A stretch of 64,000 nucleotides of DNA from the NCBI RefSeq assembly GCF_000565195.1, contig NZ_CP006720.1:806001-870000 (forward strand). Direction: 5' to 3'. Source of the DNA: Spiroplasma mirum ATCC 29335 (lineage in GTDB: Bacteria > Bacillota_I > Bacilli_A > Mycoplasmatales > Mycoplasmataceae). Position 1 is the stretch's first letter. Each line of letters starts with the position of its first letter. The translations under genes were made by a program, and so were the position numbers. Of this stretch, positions 1-10,910 are shown piece after piece. Below the pieces are notes generated by a model. It was not told the DNA's origin and ran no database searches. It saw only the letters and a program-made list of their open reading frames with translations.

Positions 1-23
1 GTTAGTGATAGCAAATTAATCAT
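1..23 (-). CDS. 5' end of an unidentified gene running off the window
   Basis: Only the first seven codons are inside the window (M-I-N-L-L-S-L). An excellent Shine-Dalgarno, AAGGAGGTAATT on the minus strand at about 33-45, sits just upstream of the ATG. That makes a real translation start likely. Nothing can be said about function. Confidence 0.5.
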
Positions 24-245
24 TATTTTTTTAATTACCTCCTTAAAATAAAAAAAGAGAAAGCAAATGGCATCTCTCTGAGTTAAGTATAACATTGTTA
101 AAATAAAAACAAACCATTTTCTTATTTTTTTATGCTAACTTTTAAAATTTCTGTCTTTGATAAGATTCTATATTAAGTAAAAATAATAATTAGTATATAA
201 TAATTGAAATTTACAAATAAAAATAGTAATTAATTTAATTACTAT

Positions 246-1385
246 TTAAAAATTCTTTGTTTTAATGAATTCAATTAAACTTTCAACCATTACTTCGGTC
301 CCCCGCCACCGTTACCAACTCCATATCCACGGTTAGTGGTCACGTCTTTAAAATTAGCAATTTCAGAAGTTAGATTATCATAATTTTCTAACTGAATTGG
401 TAACCATCAAACTGGTTCTAAGGTATTCTCAGTAACCTTCGTAAAATTCTTCACCAATTTTTCATTGTTGCTAAACATTCCACTAATGTTAACTCCCACG
501 GCATTTTTAACCGAACTAGTTAAAGTCGCAACATCATTAATTGTGGCTGGGTGGTAAGTTTGTTTGGCGTAACTAATTCCATCCGCTAACACAAGGTACC
601 GTTCAGCATCCGTGTTATTAATTTCCACATATCAGCCTGCATGTGATTTGACAACACTTTCGGTTAACATTGCAATTACTAGTACATTGGCAGCCACTTC
701 TTGCTCAGCTAATGCACTAATGACTGATAAAACAATTGCGGCCCCAGACATGTCAAATTTCATTCCTAACTGCCGACTGCTACTTTTTAAACAATAACCA
801 CCACTATCAAAAGTTATTCCCTTCCCGACAAAAGCAGTTTGGTACTCACTAGTAGTTTTATCACCTTGGTACTCCACAACAATCATACAAGCGCAGTGGT
901 TACTACCCTAGTTAACTGCTAATAATAAATTTAATCCCATTGTTGCTAATTCTTGATTTTCATAAATCTTCATTGTTAAATTCTTCGTATTTTTTAACCT
1001 GTCTTTTCAAAAATTAGCAAACAAAACCGGCGTCATTAAATTAGCAGGCATATCTTGTAAATACCAGTCTGTATTAACTCATTGCATAAGATGATGGGTA
1101 ATTATAATAATATCCTCTAAGTGCGGATAGGCTGAGTGGTAAATTAAAAGATCATAATTCATATTCGAAAGTTCTTTTTTAAATTGACATTTTTGCGCAT
1201 TAAAAACATATAAAATTGCTTTCAGACTTGTTTTTAATAACTCCGCACAATTAGTAAGTGTCGATGGGAAACTACTAATTCAATATGGCGTTGGTCTTCA
1301 TTACCAATATTCTGGAGGGTAATTTTCTGCTTACTTGTTTTCTTAATAATAAAGGTAATTGGTAAATGATCCGGGCTTTTTTGGT
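246..1385 (-). pseudogene. Leucyl aminopeptidase (M17), decayed copy 1
   Basis: This is a cytosolic M17 metallo-aminopeptidase relic that would have released N-terminal residues from peptides. With TGA as Trp, the family motifs appear in order: a VNT...PANLMTP linker near 1010-1090, the metal and catalytic segment GKGITFDSGG near 830, MKFDMSGAA, and NTDAERYLVLADG near 600. It cannot make an enzyme. The N-terminal domain changes frame near 1250. A TAG at 908-910 replaces a residue between LLLAVN and GSN. The region before the C-terminus (about 310-400) has lost roughly 50 residues, and a G-run at about 301-305 shifts the frame before the last helix, MVESLIEFI. A second, different M17 fragment lies at 2737-3177. 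Confidence 0.85.
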
Positions 1386-1633
1386 GAGTAGTTACTTAAA
1401 GTGTTATCATCCCATCGCTTCCGTTCTAATTCTCTAAAAGCAGTTTTAATTTGTAGTAATAATTCTTTTAAAAATACTTGTGAGCAACCAAAATTTAACC
1501 GAAAGAAAAAATCCCCATTTTGAACAAAATCTTTGCCATATGAAAGAATAATATTTTTCTTTAAAAAAGTTCTTCAATTTGGTCAGTATCCAACTCAGTT
1601 CTTTAATGATGTTGAAAACAAAATTATTATTCA
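1343..1633 (-). pseudogene. C-terminal fragment of a MalY/PatB-type C-S lyase
   Basis: Read with TGA as Trp, this stretch resembles the end of PLP-dependent cystathionine beta-lyases of the MalY/PatB group. It has a kinked segment before SYGKDF, then GDFFFRLNFGCSQ, then a helix ending in FRELERKRWDD. In intact relatives the matching region is the G..FG...GFIRLN motif of the small domain. The PLP-binding large domain is absent, and a TAA at 1634-1636 closes the frame upstream. Its end overlaps the start of the aminopeptidase relic downstream. A separate, longer copy lies on the opposite strand at 1762-2619. Confidence 0.65.
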
Positions 1634-1761
1634 TTATGATGAACAGCAAATCTGAAATAGTTATTCTATCACAGCCCAAACTTTAATTCAGTTTTTAGAT
1701 TTAGTCTATTATGAATTATTAAATAAAGTCATCAAAAAATAAATAGAAATAGGTGAAAAGA

Positions 1762-2619
1762 TTGAAATATAATTTTGATGAAATTGTCGATCGTAGCGGA
1801 ACATATGACCATGACCGCAAATGAAATATTGAATATTTAATGCAAACTTACCAGATTAACCCCCCCAAAAAAAATATTCCGCGTGGATTGGTGATACTGA
1901 TTTTAAATGTCCCGTCGAGGTTGTGGATGTTATTAAAAAACGAGTAGAGACTAATATTTATGGTTATAACTATGTCCCGGCCCAGTTTTATCAAAGTATT
2001 ATTAAGTGACACCAAGAACGGTTAAAGGTTAATCTCCAAACATTATGAATTCATTTAATTTACGGAACGGTCGGAACTTTATATTATTTAATCCAAGAGT
2101 TTAATAATGTGCAGGATAGTATTTTAGTACAAACTCCTGTCTATGGACCGTTTGGAGAAAGTATTATTGATAATAATCGCACCTTAGTTTGTAATAATTT
2201 GCTTTACCAGGATAATAGTTATCAGATTGATTTTGCTGATTTTGAAAATCAAATTATTAATAACCAGGAAGTAACATTTACTAGTTGTTTAGCCTTTCCC
2301 GAACATTATTCTCATTTAATAGTTTGTACTAGTCCAAATAAGGCATTTAATTTTGGGGGCTTTAAAACAAGTTATGTTGTGATCCCCGATGAAACATTAA
2401 CAACAAGATTCTTAAATTGTATGAAAATTAACCGAGTTACTTCTCCTAATACTTTTGGGGCAATTACCCTACCTAATTGCTGCTTATGATAACTGTCCAG
2501 ACTGGTTAGAGCAGTTAAATGCGTATTTATGAAATAATTTTGTAATTGTTAAAGAGTTTTTTCAAGTTAAACTTCCATATAGTAATAAAAATGCTTGTGT
2601 GCGGGTAATTAATAAATAA
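1762..2619 (+). pseudogene. MalY/PatB-type C-S lyase, decayed
   Basis: This is a relic of a PLP enzyme that cleaves C-S bonds in cystathionine-like substrates. It starts at TTG after AGGTGA with the family N-terminus YNFDEIVDRSGT. It shifts frame in a C6A8 run at 1861-1874, then continues with AWIGDTDFKCPVEVVD and GTVGTLYYL. The PLP-lysine motif SPNKAFNFGG is present near 2335, but the middle of the large domain between TFTS and AFPEHY is deleted. A further shift near 2475 precedes the ending IAAYDNCPDWLEQL. It has several disruptions and cannot be functional. The weak start and loss of the conserved Asp/Tyr region agree with decay. Confidence 0.8.
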
Positions 2620-2736
2620 CCCAATGAAGGTGGAAAATTAGTGTAATATCAATACCGGTTCACTTTTGAAGTTATCAAAATGGCATCTAAATCATTGGTA
2701 ACTAATAAACCAGTAACAACCTTATTTTTCATAATA

Positions 2737-3177
2737 CTAACCTTCTAATAAATAATATTCAATAATTGATTTAACCATTGTTCCTTTCCCACAATCATCA
2801 ATGTAGGCGGTTCCCGTAATATCAATGTGAAGAAATGATAATGATTCTGTAAAGTTATCTAAAAATGCCATCGAATTACCGGTCGGATTATATTTATCAT
2901 AAGAATGATTAACTAAATCAGAATATTGGGTATTACTCATTGCTTGATAGTTTTCCCGGCTAACAGGCATTCGCCAAAAAGTTTCGCATGCTTGACAGGT
3001 TGCTTGGTGAAAGCGATCAAATAATTCATTACTAGTTGCCATCGCCCCAGTTACATATTTTTCAAGATCCTTAATCATGGCCCTGGTTAAAGTAGCAATA
3101 GTAATAATTTTCGTTGCTTGCAATTTTTGAATTGCATAAGTAATTGCATCCGCCATTACCATCCGCCCCCTCGGCAT
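2737..3177 (-). pseudogene. C-terminal half of a second leucyl aminopeptidase (M17)
   Basis: An open frame of 146 residues matches the catalytic C-terminal half of M17 aminopeptidases. It begins at RMVMADAITYA, which corresponds to the NTDAEGR-LVLADA motif, passes an IATLTRAM helix and WRMPVSRENY, and ends with HIDITGTAYID and GTMVKSIIEYYL. The N-terminal domain and the first metal ligands are missing. Just upstream, in another frame, TSTNAEG matches the preceding part of the motif across a G5 run at 3165-3169. This suggests a frameshift or a recombination scar. The upstream sequence is the end of a lipoprotein gene whose TAA overlaps this ATG. A stand-alone protein is unlikely to be active. 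Confidence 0.75.
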
Positions 3178-4112
3178 TAGTTGAAGTGATTTGCACTGTT
3201 TAAATCATAAAAATTTTTAATAAAAGTTAATTCTTTGTTTGAACTTGTTTTATTATATTGAATTTGATAATTAACAAATTTAGTTATGGAAGGGGTAAAA
3301 TCATCGGTGGTTGTTTGACTAAAGACAAATCATTCGTTTTGATTTTTAATTGTTGGTAAGGAAGCAATTTTGGTATTATCATCATAACTATTATTAAAAT
3401 CAGGTTGGTTATCTTTATCCTTATAAATTTTTAATTCAATTTTATCAAATAATGTTGAATCATTAAAAGCAATGTTGGTATATTTTCAAGGATCTTTAAT
3501 AGCCAGCATAAATATTGCTCGTTCATTACCAATCGTTAATTCACTATCCGGAATATCTTTAAAAGCGGGGTCAGTTAATCTAATTTTAATGTAATTTCAA
3601 ATAATTGAGATATTAATTAAGTCATTCCAATTAATAATTTGACTAATATCTAGTTCACTGATGGTTGGCTTTCAAACAATCGGAGCAGTTTGAAACGCTC
3701 CCATTACTTTAATATAAGGTGGTTTATAGGGGTTAGCAACAACTTTAACAGTAATTCCATCCTCAGCTTTCGGCCAATCGCTAGTTGGACTATCCGATGT
3801 TAATAATTTTTTTGTTTGCGCATTATAAATCTTTATTTTCAAACTAGCGGCAATATCATCTGAGTTAAAAATGGAAATTGATTCAATTAACTTTTGCATA
3901 ATGGCATTATTTAAATAACCAAAATTTTTAGCATCCAAAGTAGGTAAGCCAGCTAAATAAAGTTGTAAATTTTCGGCAAAGTGAAATTTTGGATCATCTA
4001 ATTTATTTAAATCGATTGTTCCGATGCGAATAATTTCATTACAACTAATTACATTCGAAACGGCTGTTCCCGTAATTACTAAAGCACCTAAACTTGCTAA
4101 TAATTTTTTCAT
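3177..4112 (-). CDS. Predicted surface lipoprotein
   Basis: The product is 311 residues and unrecognised at family level. The start at MKKLLASLGALVITG is chosen because GAAAGGAAC precedes it; an earlier ATG at 4154 lacks a ribosome site. The N-terminus is a classic lipoprotein signal: Lys-Lys, a hydrophobic core, and the lipobox NVISC with Cys at residue 24. It should therefore be lipidated and displayed on the single membrane. The mature part is rich in Asn, Asp, Lys and Ile, with several Trp encoded by TGA, and has no further membrane segment. It resembles other spiroplasma lipoproteins of unknown role. The 3' end abuts an aminopeptidase fragment. Confidence 0.8.
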
Positions 4113-4358
4113 TATTAATGTTCCTTTCACAAAGATAATATTATTTTTTGACATTAATTAATTATGTTTTTTTATTCTTATTTAGTTAAATTATATCATA
4201 AAAAATAATAAAAAAATTATTGCTTCTATTTTATTTATAATGGAAAAAAGATATAATTATATATATCAAAATATAAAGTAGAGAAAACTATGTAATTAAA
4301 AAGACTATTAGCTTCTTTTTTAAATATGATTTTCTGTTGGTTAAATTTAATCTTATAA

Positions 4359-4559
4359 ATTTTGAACATTGACCCAATTAGGACATTAGCAAAGGGAATT
4401 AGCCTACCATTAACTAGAAAAGGGAAGTTAATTTTCGGAGCCTGTTCATTATTACAATGAATTATTATGTTTACTATTATTGGGACAGTAGTAGTTATTG
4501 TAATGTGAATATTAGACAAACCATCAATTACAACTATTATAAGTGGTGCTGCCCAATAA
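4359..4559 (+). other. Small membrane-protein open frame, probably a gene remnant
   Basis: A plus-strand frame of 66 codons opens after a TAA. It contains a basic patch (LTRKGK), then a strongly hydrophobic segment with in-frame TGA-Trp (CSLLQW, then MFTIIGTVVVIVMW), then a short polar tail ending in GAAQ. This is the layout of the end of a single-pass membrane protein. No ribosome-binding site or start is evident at the 5' end; the internal ATG at about 4454 is possible. It may be the tail of a phage-like or transporter gene. Function unknown. Confidence 0.35.
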
Positions 4560-4588
4560 AAAAAAGGATTTAAAATCCTTTTTTTATT
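4556..4588 (-). terminator. Rho-independent terminator, usable in both directions
   Basis: The stem AAAAGGATTT pairs with AAATCCTTTT across a short AA turn and has A/T runs on both sides. It lies right after the dipeptidase gene on the minus strand and after the small plus-strand frame. Confidence 0.75.
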
Positions 4589-5933
4589 TATTAATTTTTG
4601 TTAACAGCGGAATTGATTTTGTATAGATTTCTAACATTTTGCGAAGATCATCAATTTTAACATACTCATTATAAGCATGCATTGTTGATTCTTCAATATC
4701 AAATTCGGCCCCAAACGCTACACATTTAGGCATTGCTTTGGCATATGTGCCCCCACCGATTGCTAATGGTTGGGCATTATGATCACCGGTAACTTCGCGA
4801 TAAACTTGCATAATATTTTGAATCATGGGACTATCCTTTGACATGTGCACGGGATTTTCTCATTTTAGATCAATTAATTGTAAATCAAATTTTGCTAATT
4901 CAACTGTTAATGGTTTAACAACATCTTCTTGGCAATAAGTAATTGGAACCCGTAAGTTTAAAGTTATCCGTGTTTTGTCATGGTTAATTTCAACAATCCC
5001 ATTATTAACTGTTAAGTTCCCTGATTCATCGCGCATTGCCGGAAAAATTTTGCTGAAAGAATAGTCGCGGTATAGGTGTTCTTCCACAAATTTCGCAATT
5101 TTTGAGGTTGGATTAACATGGGCAATGGCATTTAATGCTTCTAAAGCGGCATTAACTCCGCATTCTGGTAAACTTCCATGTGAAGATTTTCCTTTAATAA
5201 TTAGCATGTCTTTTTCAACATAATTTTCAATATTTTCAGAAGTTAAGATTGCTTCAATCTTACTCATTTCTGGTCCCTGGTATTTAACCACATCATTAAC
5301 AGAATTATAAGCTTCCCCACCAATTAAGATAAAGTTTTCACCCCCAGCAATAATATCGACATTTAAAATTCCTTTTTCGGCATATACCACAGGAAATTCC
5401 CCATCAGGAGTATATCCTAAATCAGGAATCCCTTCTGTTTCCATATAACTAGTAATTGAAGCCCAATCGGTTTCTTCAGTTAGCCCAAAAATTAAACGAA
5501 TCCGATAATCTGGTTCAAAACCATGGTCTTTTAAATATTTTAGGGCATATAAATTAATTATTGTTGGGCCTTTATCATCAAATGAACCACGTCCTAATAA
5601 CTTACCATCTTTAACTTGGGGATTAAATGGTTCAAATTCTCATTTGGTTAAATCTCCGGTTGGCACAACATCTAAGTGTCCTAAAATCGCAAAGATTTTT
5701 TCACTGCTTCCATATTCAACATATCCGTAGCGATTTTCCGGGTCTTGGTATGCTTTAAATCCTAATTCCTTTGCTAAATTAATAGCAAAATCAAGAACTT
5801 TTTTTGTATTTTCCCCAAAAGGAGTTTGGGGTGCTTTTTCACCGCGCACTGAGGGGATTTTAATAATTGCTTTAATGCTTTCTAAAGCAGCGGGAAAATA
5901 TTCCTTTTGTAGTTTTTCAAGATCAATTCTCAT
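4584..5933 (-). CDS. M20 family dipeptidase, PepV/Sapep type
   Basis: This zinc exopeptidase of 449 residues cleaves dipeptides in the cytosol and fits a peptide-scavenging parasite. Metal-ligand motifs appear in order: GHLDVVP at about residue 85, GRGSFDDKGP with the bridging Asp, the general-base Glu pair in LTEETDW, DGEFP, and a C-terminal His in MHAYNEYVK. A lid domain with HGSLPE is inserted between them. The length matches the PepV family (450-470). The gene is intact if its TGA codons are Trp. The ATG at 5933 follows AGAAAGGTAC. It stands alone, with a terminator downstream. Confidence 0.9.
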
Positions 5934-6015
5934 TATTAGTACCTTCTTTCTAACCTAACACTTGTTATCTTGTTCTTAGTTATAATATAACATATTTTAA
6001 GAATTAGAAATTGAA

Positions 6016-7110
6016 TTAATCCATAATATTGACTAAAATATCATTCAAAATATTGTATCCCTGCGGGGTACATTTTAAAAATTGATTATCTATTAAAACT
6101 AGATTACCCTTGGTAATTTCCTCCCCAATTTTATCCTGGTAATATTCATAAGCTCCTCGTGCATCCTTGACATTATCTAAATCAATTCCCGCGGTTAATC
6201 GTAACCCCATCATTAAGATTTGAAAATAATAATCCGGTAAACTAATTTCACTAATCTTTTGTTCTCATCCTTGGTAGCGCCGAGTATTTTCTAATAATAA
6301 GTACTGGTTGTTTTCATTTAGAAAACCACTAGCTCCTGGTCCTAATGGTAAAAAAGATTTATTAGTTCAATAACAGAGGTTATGCTGTGATTGCTTTTCA
6401 GGGGTTAAACTATAATTTGAAATTTCATATCTATGATAGCCAAAGTTAACCAAAGCGGTATTAATAATCTCATCAAAAGCTAAATCATTATCTGATAACT
6501 TAGTTTTTGTTTTGCCCCAGTAAGAGTTTTCTTTTAAAATTAAGGAATATCAACTAAGATGATCAGGTTGTAACTGGTTAACCATTGCTAAATCATCGTT
6601 AATTTGTTGATAACTTTGGTCAAATAAGTTATACATTAAATCAAAGGAAATATTATTAAACCCTAATTTCCGAGCTAAATAATAACTATCAATTGCTTGT
6701 TGAACAGTATGTTTACGGTTTAACTTGGCTAATAATTCATCATTAAAAGTTTGAATTCCAATTGATAAGCGATTAACATAGTATTTTTGTAAAATTAAAA
6801 GTTGTTCTTTGGTAATCCGTTCGGGGTTTAATTCAATTGTGTATTCTTGTAAATGATTATGGCTAATCCCATTAAGGATTTCTAGCAGCCTTGTTAGTTG
6901 GGTATTATTTAAACTATTAGGAGTTCCACCCCCTAAGTAAATTGTCGTCACTGCTGTTAACTGTGGTTTAATTCGATCAAATTCGCTTGCTAAAGATGTT
7001 AAATATTCATCAACCATCAGATCCTGAGATTTTTTAATTTTAAAAAAATCACAGTAAAAACAAATATGGTTACAAAACGGAATATGAACATAAAGGTGTT
7101 TAATTGTCAT
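6016..7110 (-). CDS. hemW: Radical SAM HemW-like protein
   Basis: The product is 364 residues of the HemW/HemN-like radical SAM family. HemW proteins bind a 4Fe-4S cluster and SAM and act in heme handling, and they are commonly kept even by organisms without heme synthesis. The N-terminus reads HIPFCNHICFYCDF, giving the C-x3-C-x2-C cluster motif at about residues 13-20. It is followed by the SAM-binding YLGGGTPN and the LSIGIQTF barrel strand. The C-terminal HemN-type domain is present. The start has GGAG eight to ten bases upstream. It is intact with TGA as Trp. A role in heme metabolism cannot be shown from this window. Confidence 0.85.
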
Positions 7111-7144
7111 CTTAATAACTCCTTACTTGTTGATAATCTTATCA

Positions 7145-7181
7145 TAAATAAAAATAGATAGTTAACATAACTATCTATTTA
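7145..7181 (-). terminator. Terminator of the Gln/Asn-rich membrane protein gene
   Basis: An inverted repeat AAATAGATAGTTA / TAACTATCTATTT with a tiny loop overlaps the TAG stop codon of the gene at 7175-8908. On the minus strand it is followed by TTTATTT. Confidence 0.7.
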
Positions 7182-8908
7182 TTACTAAAACGTGAGAAGA
7201 ATGGAATACCTTTCCCATGCCGTTTACGACGAGCAATTAATCACGGAATTGAAATTGCTAACGTTAGAATGATTAAGAAAATAATAAAGATAATTGAACA
7301 AATACGGTTTGTTTTTTTCTTTAAAGCAGTTAGTTCTTCTGGTTTAACAATTTCATAACCATAATAACCAATAATATTTGATTTTCGTTTTTTAGTTAAG
7401 ACAATATTCGCAATATGAATTCCTAGCATGGCAATTAAAATAATAATTGTAATTGTAATAGCGGCAGTTAAGTCCTCCACAATTCCTCAACTTCAAAAGC
7501 CAAACATAAAGTGTTCACCAGTATGTTGTTGGAAACCATATAAAATTCCTAAGATAATTCCCCCAAAAAAGTATGTTGGGAAAGCAATTCAGTTTAAGAC
7601 AATGCTTCGCACTGTCATTTTTTTATAATTATCAATTAAGAAATGGGGAATGGTGTGGTTACCACGGTTTAGATTAGCTAAATAATTATTGGCTTCAATT
7701 TTTACCCGTGATAAATCAAAGATTCCTGCAAATAATGATCCTAATGATACTAATAATAATGTAATTGTTAAAAATGGATGAGGAATATATTGCGCTTTAA
7801 TTCCTAAAATTTCATCTAAGCCTTGCTTATGACTAATAAAATACAGGGCAATAAAGATAATTGTCGCAACTATTCCCGCAAAACCAACTAAAATCATAAT
7901 TAATGTCCGAATTTTTTCTGATTTAATTTCGCGAGCAATTTCTAATGGCATCAATTTATTAGCATGTTCACGACTTAAACGATTGGTATTTCCTTTTGAA
8001 CGTAATTGAACTTGGTAAGCATATCCTTTATTTTTCTTTGCCCCATTCAAATTGTCATCTTCATCATAATAATCATTAACCACTGGCATTTTAGAGTTGA
8101 CCGGCGTTAATGCCATCTTTTCATTTGCTATATTATACTCTTGATATGGCTGTGGATTAACGGAACGCGAATAATTACCATAATTATTATTTGCTAAACT
8201 TGGTGCCGAATTATATTGTTGATATGATGGAGCACTTGGCTGATGATAAGGTTGCTCGTACATCATTTCATTCAAATTAATTTGCCCTTGAGGATTAGCA
8301 ATACGACGTTGGTAAGGGCGACGATACTGATTTACATAATGATCTTCAGTAAAATATCCATTCTGCGTTCCGTATTGTTGGGGATAACTACCTTGTGGTT
8401 GATGTGAATATTGATCATAATATTTTCGTTGATAGCCAGCCCTTGGTTCTTGGTAAGCAGCTTGTTGCATACGACGAGGTAATATCCGTTGCGGAGGCTG
8501 AGAATTAACAAATTTATCATTAAAATCATGGTTATAGTATGGTTCCACATAACCAACTGGTTTTGGTGCAGTTAAATCCGGATGGGAATTAAAATTTTGG
8601 GGTTGGTTTCCAAAGGGTTCACCATTTAAGTAATAGTCTTGTTGACCTTGAACATACATCCGAGCAGGACGAATAATATTATTATTTTGGTAAAGCGCTT
8701 CGGTATTATTGACTTGGTGTTGACGGTAATCTTGATTGGGCACAATATAGCCATTGGGATTTGGATTAACTTGATTAGCAGTATCATTAACATTTTTATT
8801 TAACGCATTAAAAACACTAGCATTATTATTAGCTTGTTGTTCGTTGTTATTCTGTATTTTATTCTTGTTATCAATAACAAAAGATTTAATCGAGTTAAAT
8901 AATCCCAT
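7175..8908 (-). CDS. Gln/Asn/Tyr-rich membrane protein with four or five C-terminal TM helices
   Basis: The product is 577 residues. Residues 20-300 are a long, probably disordered, low-complexity segment full of Asn, Gln, Pro and Tyr, with recurrent RRYQ/QPQ-like stretches. A basic linker (EIAREIKSEKIRTL) then leads to about four or five transmembrane helices and a basic tail. The start is placed at MGLFNS because GGGAAGGTGA lies eight bases upstream; a TTG at 8959 has no such site. The design recalls the mollicute membrane protein group called MSC_0882, but I name this only as a possibility. No enzymatic motif is visible. The cytoplasmic tail could scaffold or bind partners. Confidence 0.75.
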
Positions 8909-8967
8909 ACTTTGTTCACCTTCCCTATCAAAGTGAATAAAATGTTTAAAATTAAACAATAATTAAG

Positions 8968-9228
8968 TTAGTCTTTACACCCGTATTTTTTGGCTAACAT
9001 AATTTCTTGCTCAAAATATTCAACATTTTCTTTAAAACTGACTTCTTGTTTTAATTTGATAATACTTGATTGCACATCATTTTTGTTTTTCAAACGAAAT
9101 AATGAAAAAGTAATTACAAAATAAACAATTAGTAATAGCGCTGCAAATCCTAGTAACGCTCCAATTAACCCTGGTGTTGGAATTATTAGATCTAAGATTT
9201 TAATATTTATAGTTAAGTTTATGCCCAT
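8968..9228 (-). CDS. Small single-pass membrane protein
   Basis: The product is 86 residues: a short amphipathic N-terminus, one strong transmembrane helix (about residues 20-45, rich in Leu, Ile and Val) and a charged cytoplasmic tail with FEQEIMLAKKYG. It lies 59 bases upstream of the Gln/Asn-rich membrane protein gene on the same strand, so the two probably form an operon. The start ATG at 9228 has only a weak GTGGTG-type ribosome site. No family assigned. Confidence 0.65.
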   Translation of the reverse strand: MGINLTINIKILDLIIPTPGLIGALLGFAALLLIVYFVITFSLFRLKNKNDVQSSIIKLKQEVSFKENVEYFEQEIMLAKKYGCKD

Positions 9229-9330
9229 ATAAACACCACACTATCTAATGCAATTATACCAAATTTTTTAAAAATATGGTAATTATTTTTATTTTTCTGT
9301 AATTTTTCATTACTAACTAACTTAGTTAAT

Positions 9331-10827
9331 TTATTCACGTATAATTTTAGATTTTAGTTTATTTTTAAAACTATTTCTTAATAGAATATTAATTTTAGGG
9401 ACTAATAACACCAGGTGATTACGATATTCCGCTAAAATAAAATCAGCGGTAAAGTAAAAGATTAATAATAACACTAATATTAATGAAGCGCACGAAGTGA
9501 AAACAATCGTTGTAATATCATCAATGAAATTTGCAAAATCTCCTATGGTTACAAAATTAGCGGTTGGATTTTTAAAGGCAAAAATACCAATTTGGTCTCA
9601 CGATAAAATATCATCAACACAGCGCACTAAGAATTCTGTTCCAAACAGCAGAATTTGGAAATAACCAACAATTGGTTCTCCCGTTGGTGAACGGTATTTT
9701 CATTCACAAGTCATAGCAAATAAAATATAATAACACATTGAATAAGCTAAACCATTAATAAGCTGTAAAGCTAAGTAGGCATCTGGTGAATGGTTAAAAG
9801 CAGAAATTGTAAAGAAAGCAAACCATAGTAATAACCCAATCCCAAAACAATATTTTGCTCCTAATTTATTATATAATCAGTTACATGCTAAATAAGAACC
9901 AAAAACTTGGGGAATTAAAAACAACTGGTTATTTAACCGAATAAACTGGTCAACCATCGCGCTATTATGATATTTCTCCCAAGTCCGCTGTCCTAATAAC
10001 CAAATATAAATGTTAGATTGTGAAACCTCTTTCATTCCAATGATAAAAAATAATAGCACAAAAATAATAATAACTTTTTTTCATTTAAAAGGTTCTAAAA
10101 TTTCACGTTGTTCAGCGGTAAAAGGAAGCGAAGTAAACTCTCCTTGTCGTGAATAAAAAAAATAAAAGAATAAGGCCGTAAAAATTGATAATAATGATAA
10201 CGAACCAATAATTCTGATAATTCCATGGTTACTAATTTTATTTACTAAACTATAGGTAAAAATATCATGGAAGTCAATTCCCGCTAAAATAGCAAACGTC
10301 ATAATTGGGGCCACTAAACTAACTGTTTTAAACGGAAAAAACTTTTTCGCAAAAATTTCATTATACGTTAAATAAAAACTACTTAAATTAGTGACTCCTA
10401 ATCCCAACAAGACACAAGCAGTAATCTGAGTTTCAAAAGATGGATAAATCACTAATAATAAAACTCCCAGGATAATGGCAATATAAACTAATAACCGGTA
10501 AAATTCCCAAACTTTTTTCTTAGGAAACAAGAAAATTAATTTAATTGGAATCATCGCAATTAACGCATAAAATAACGTTGACATTACAAACAAGGCTCCC
10601 AACCCGCTTAGTTTATCAATTTTTAATGCTTTTAACGTAAAATTAAAATCATAATTATTGGATAGAATTAAAGATAAGGCAAATCAAAAACAAAAAGTTT
10701 GAGCAAAAAAGATCTTTTGACTATTGGAGCGAAAAACATGATTTTTAATTAGCATTAAAATATAGAACACCATAATTAATACTAATACAATTGGATTAAA
10801 AATAAAGATGTCTCAATTTGTTTGCAT
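9331..10827 (-). CDS. Polytopic membrane protein, MFS-like transporter
   Basis: The product is 498 residues with about twelve hydrophobic segments in two halves, separated by a cytoplasmic stretch near TAEQREILEPFKW. This is the layout of major-facilitator carriers. The start ATG follows AAGTGAGGTAAG. Conserved signatures are too weak to name a substrate; relatives in mollicutes are usually annotated only as MFS or cation transporters. Many Trp codons are TGA and the frame is otherwise open from end to end. It stands alone between the small membrane protein and a decayed ABC permease. Confidence 0.7.
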
Positions 10828-10910
10828 GCTTACCTCACTTGCTTAAAAGTAATTATAGCACAATATAATTTCATTACCCCTATTAAACACTATATTAATT
10901 TATTTTGCAA

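Noticed and set aside
1446..1679. Minus-strand open frame starting MGCDRITISDLL
   Set aside because: The C-S lyase reading in another frame of the same strand carries recognisable family motifs (GDFFFRLNFGCSQ); this frame does not.
4235..4519. Minus-strand frame of 94 codons
   Set aside because: The plus strand encodes a better membrane segment with TGA-Trp codons; this frame has no ribosome site and no family pattern.
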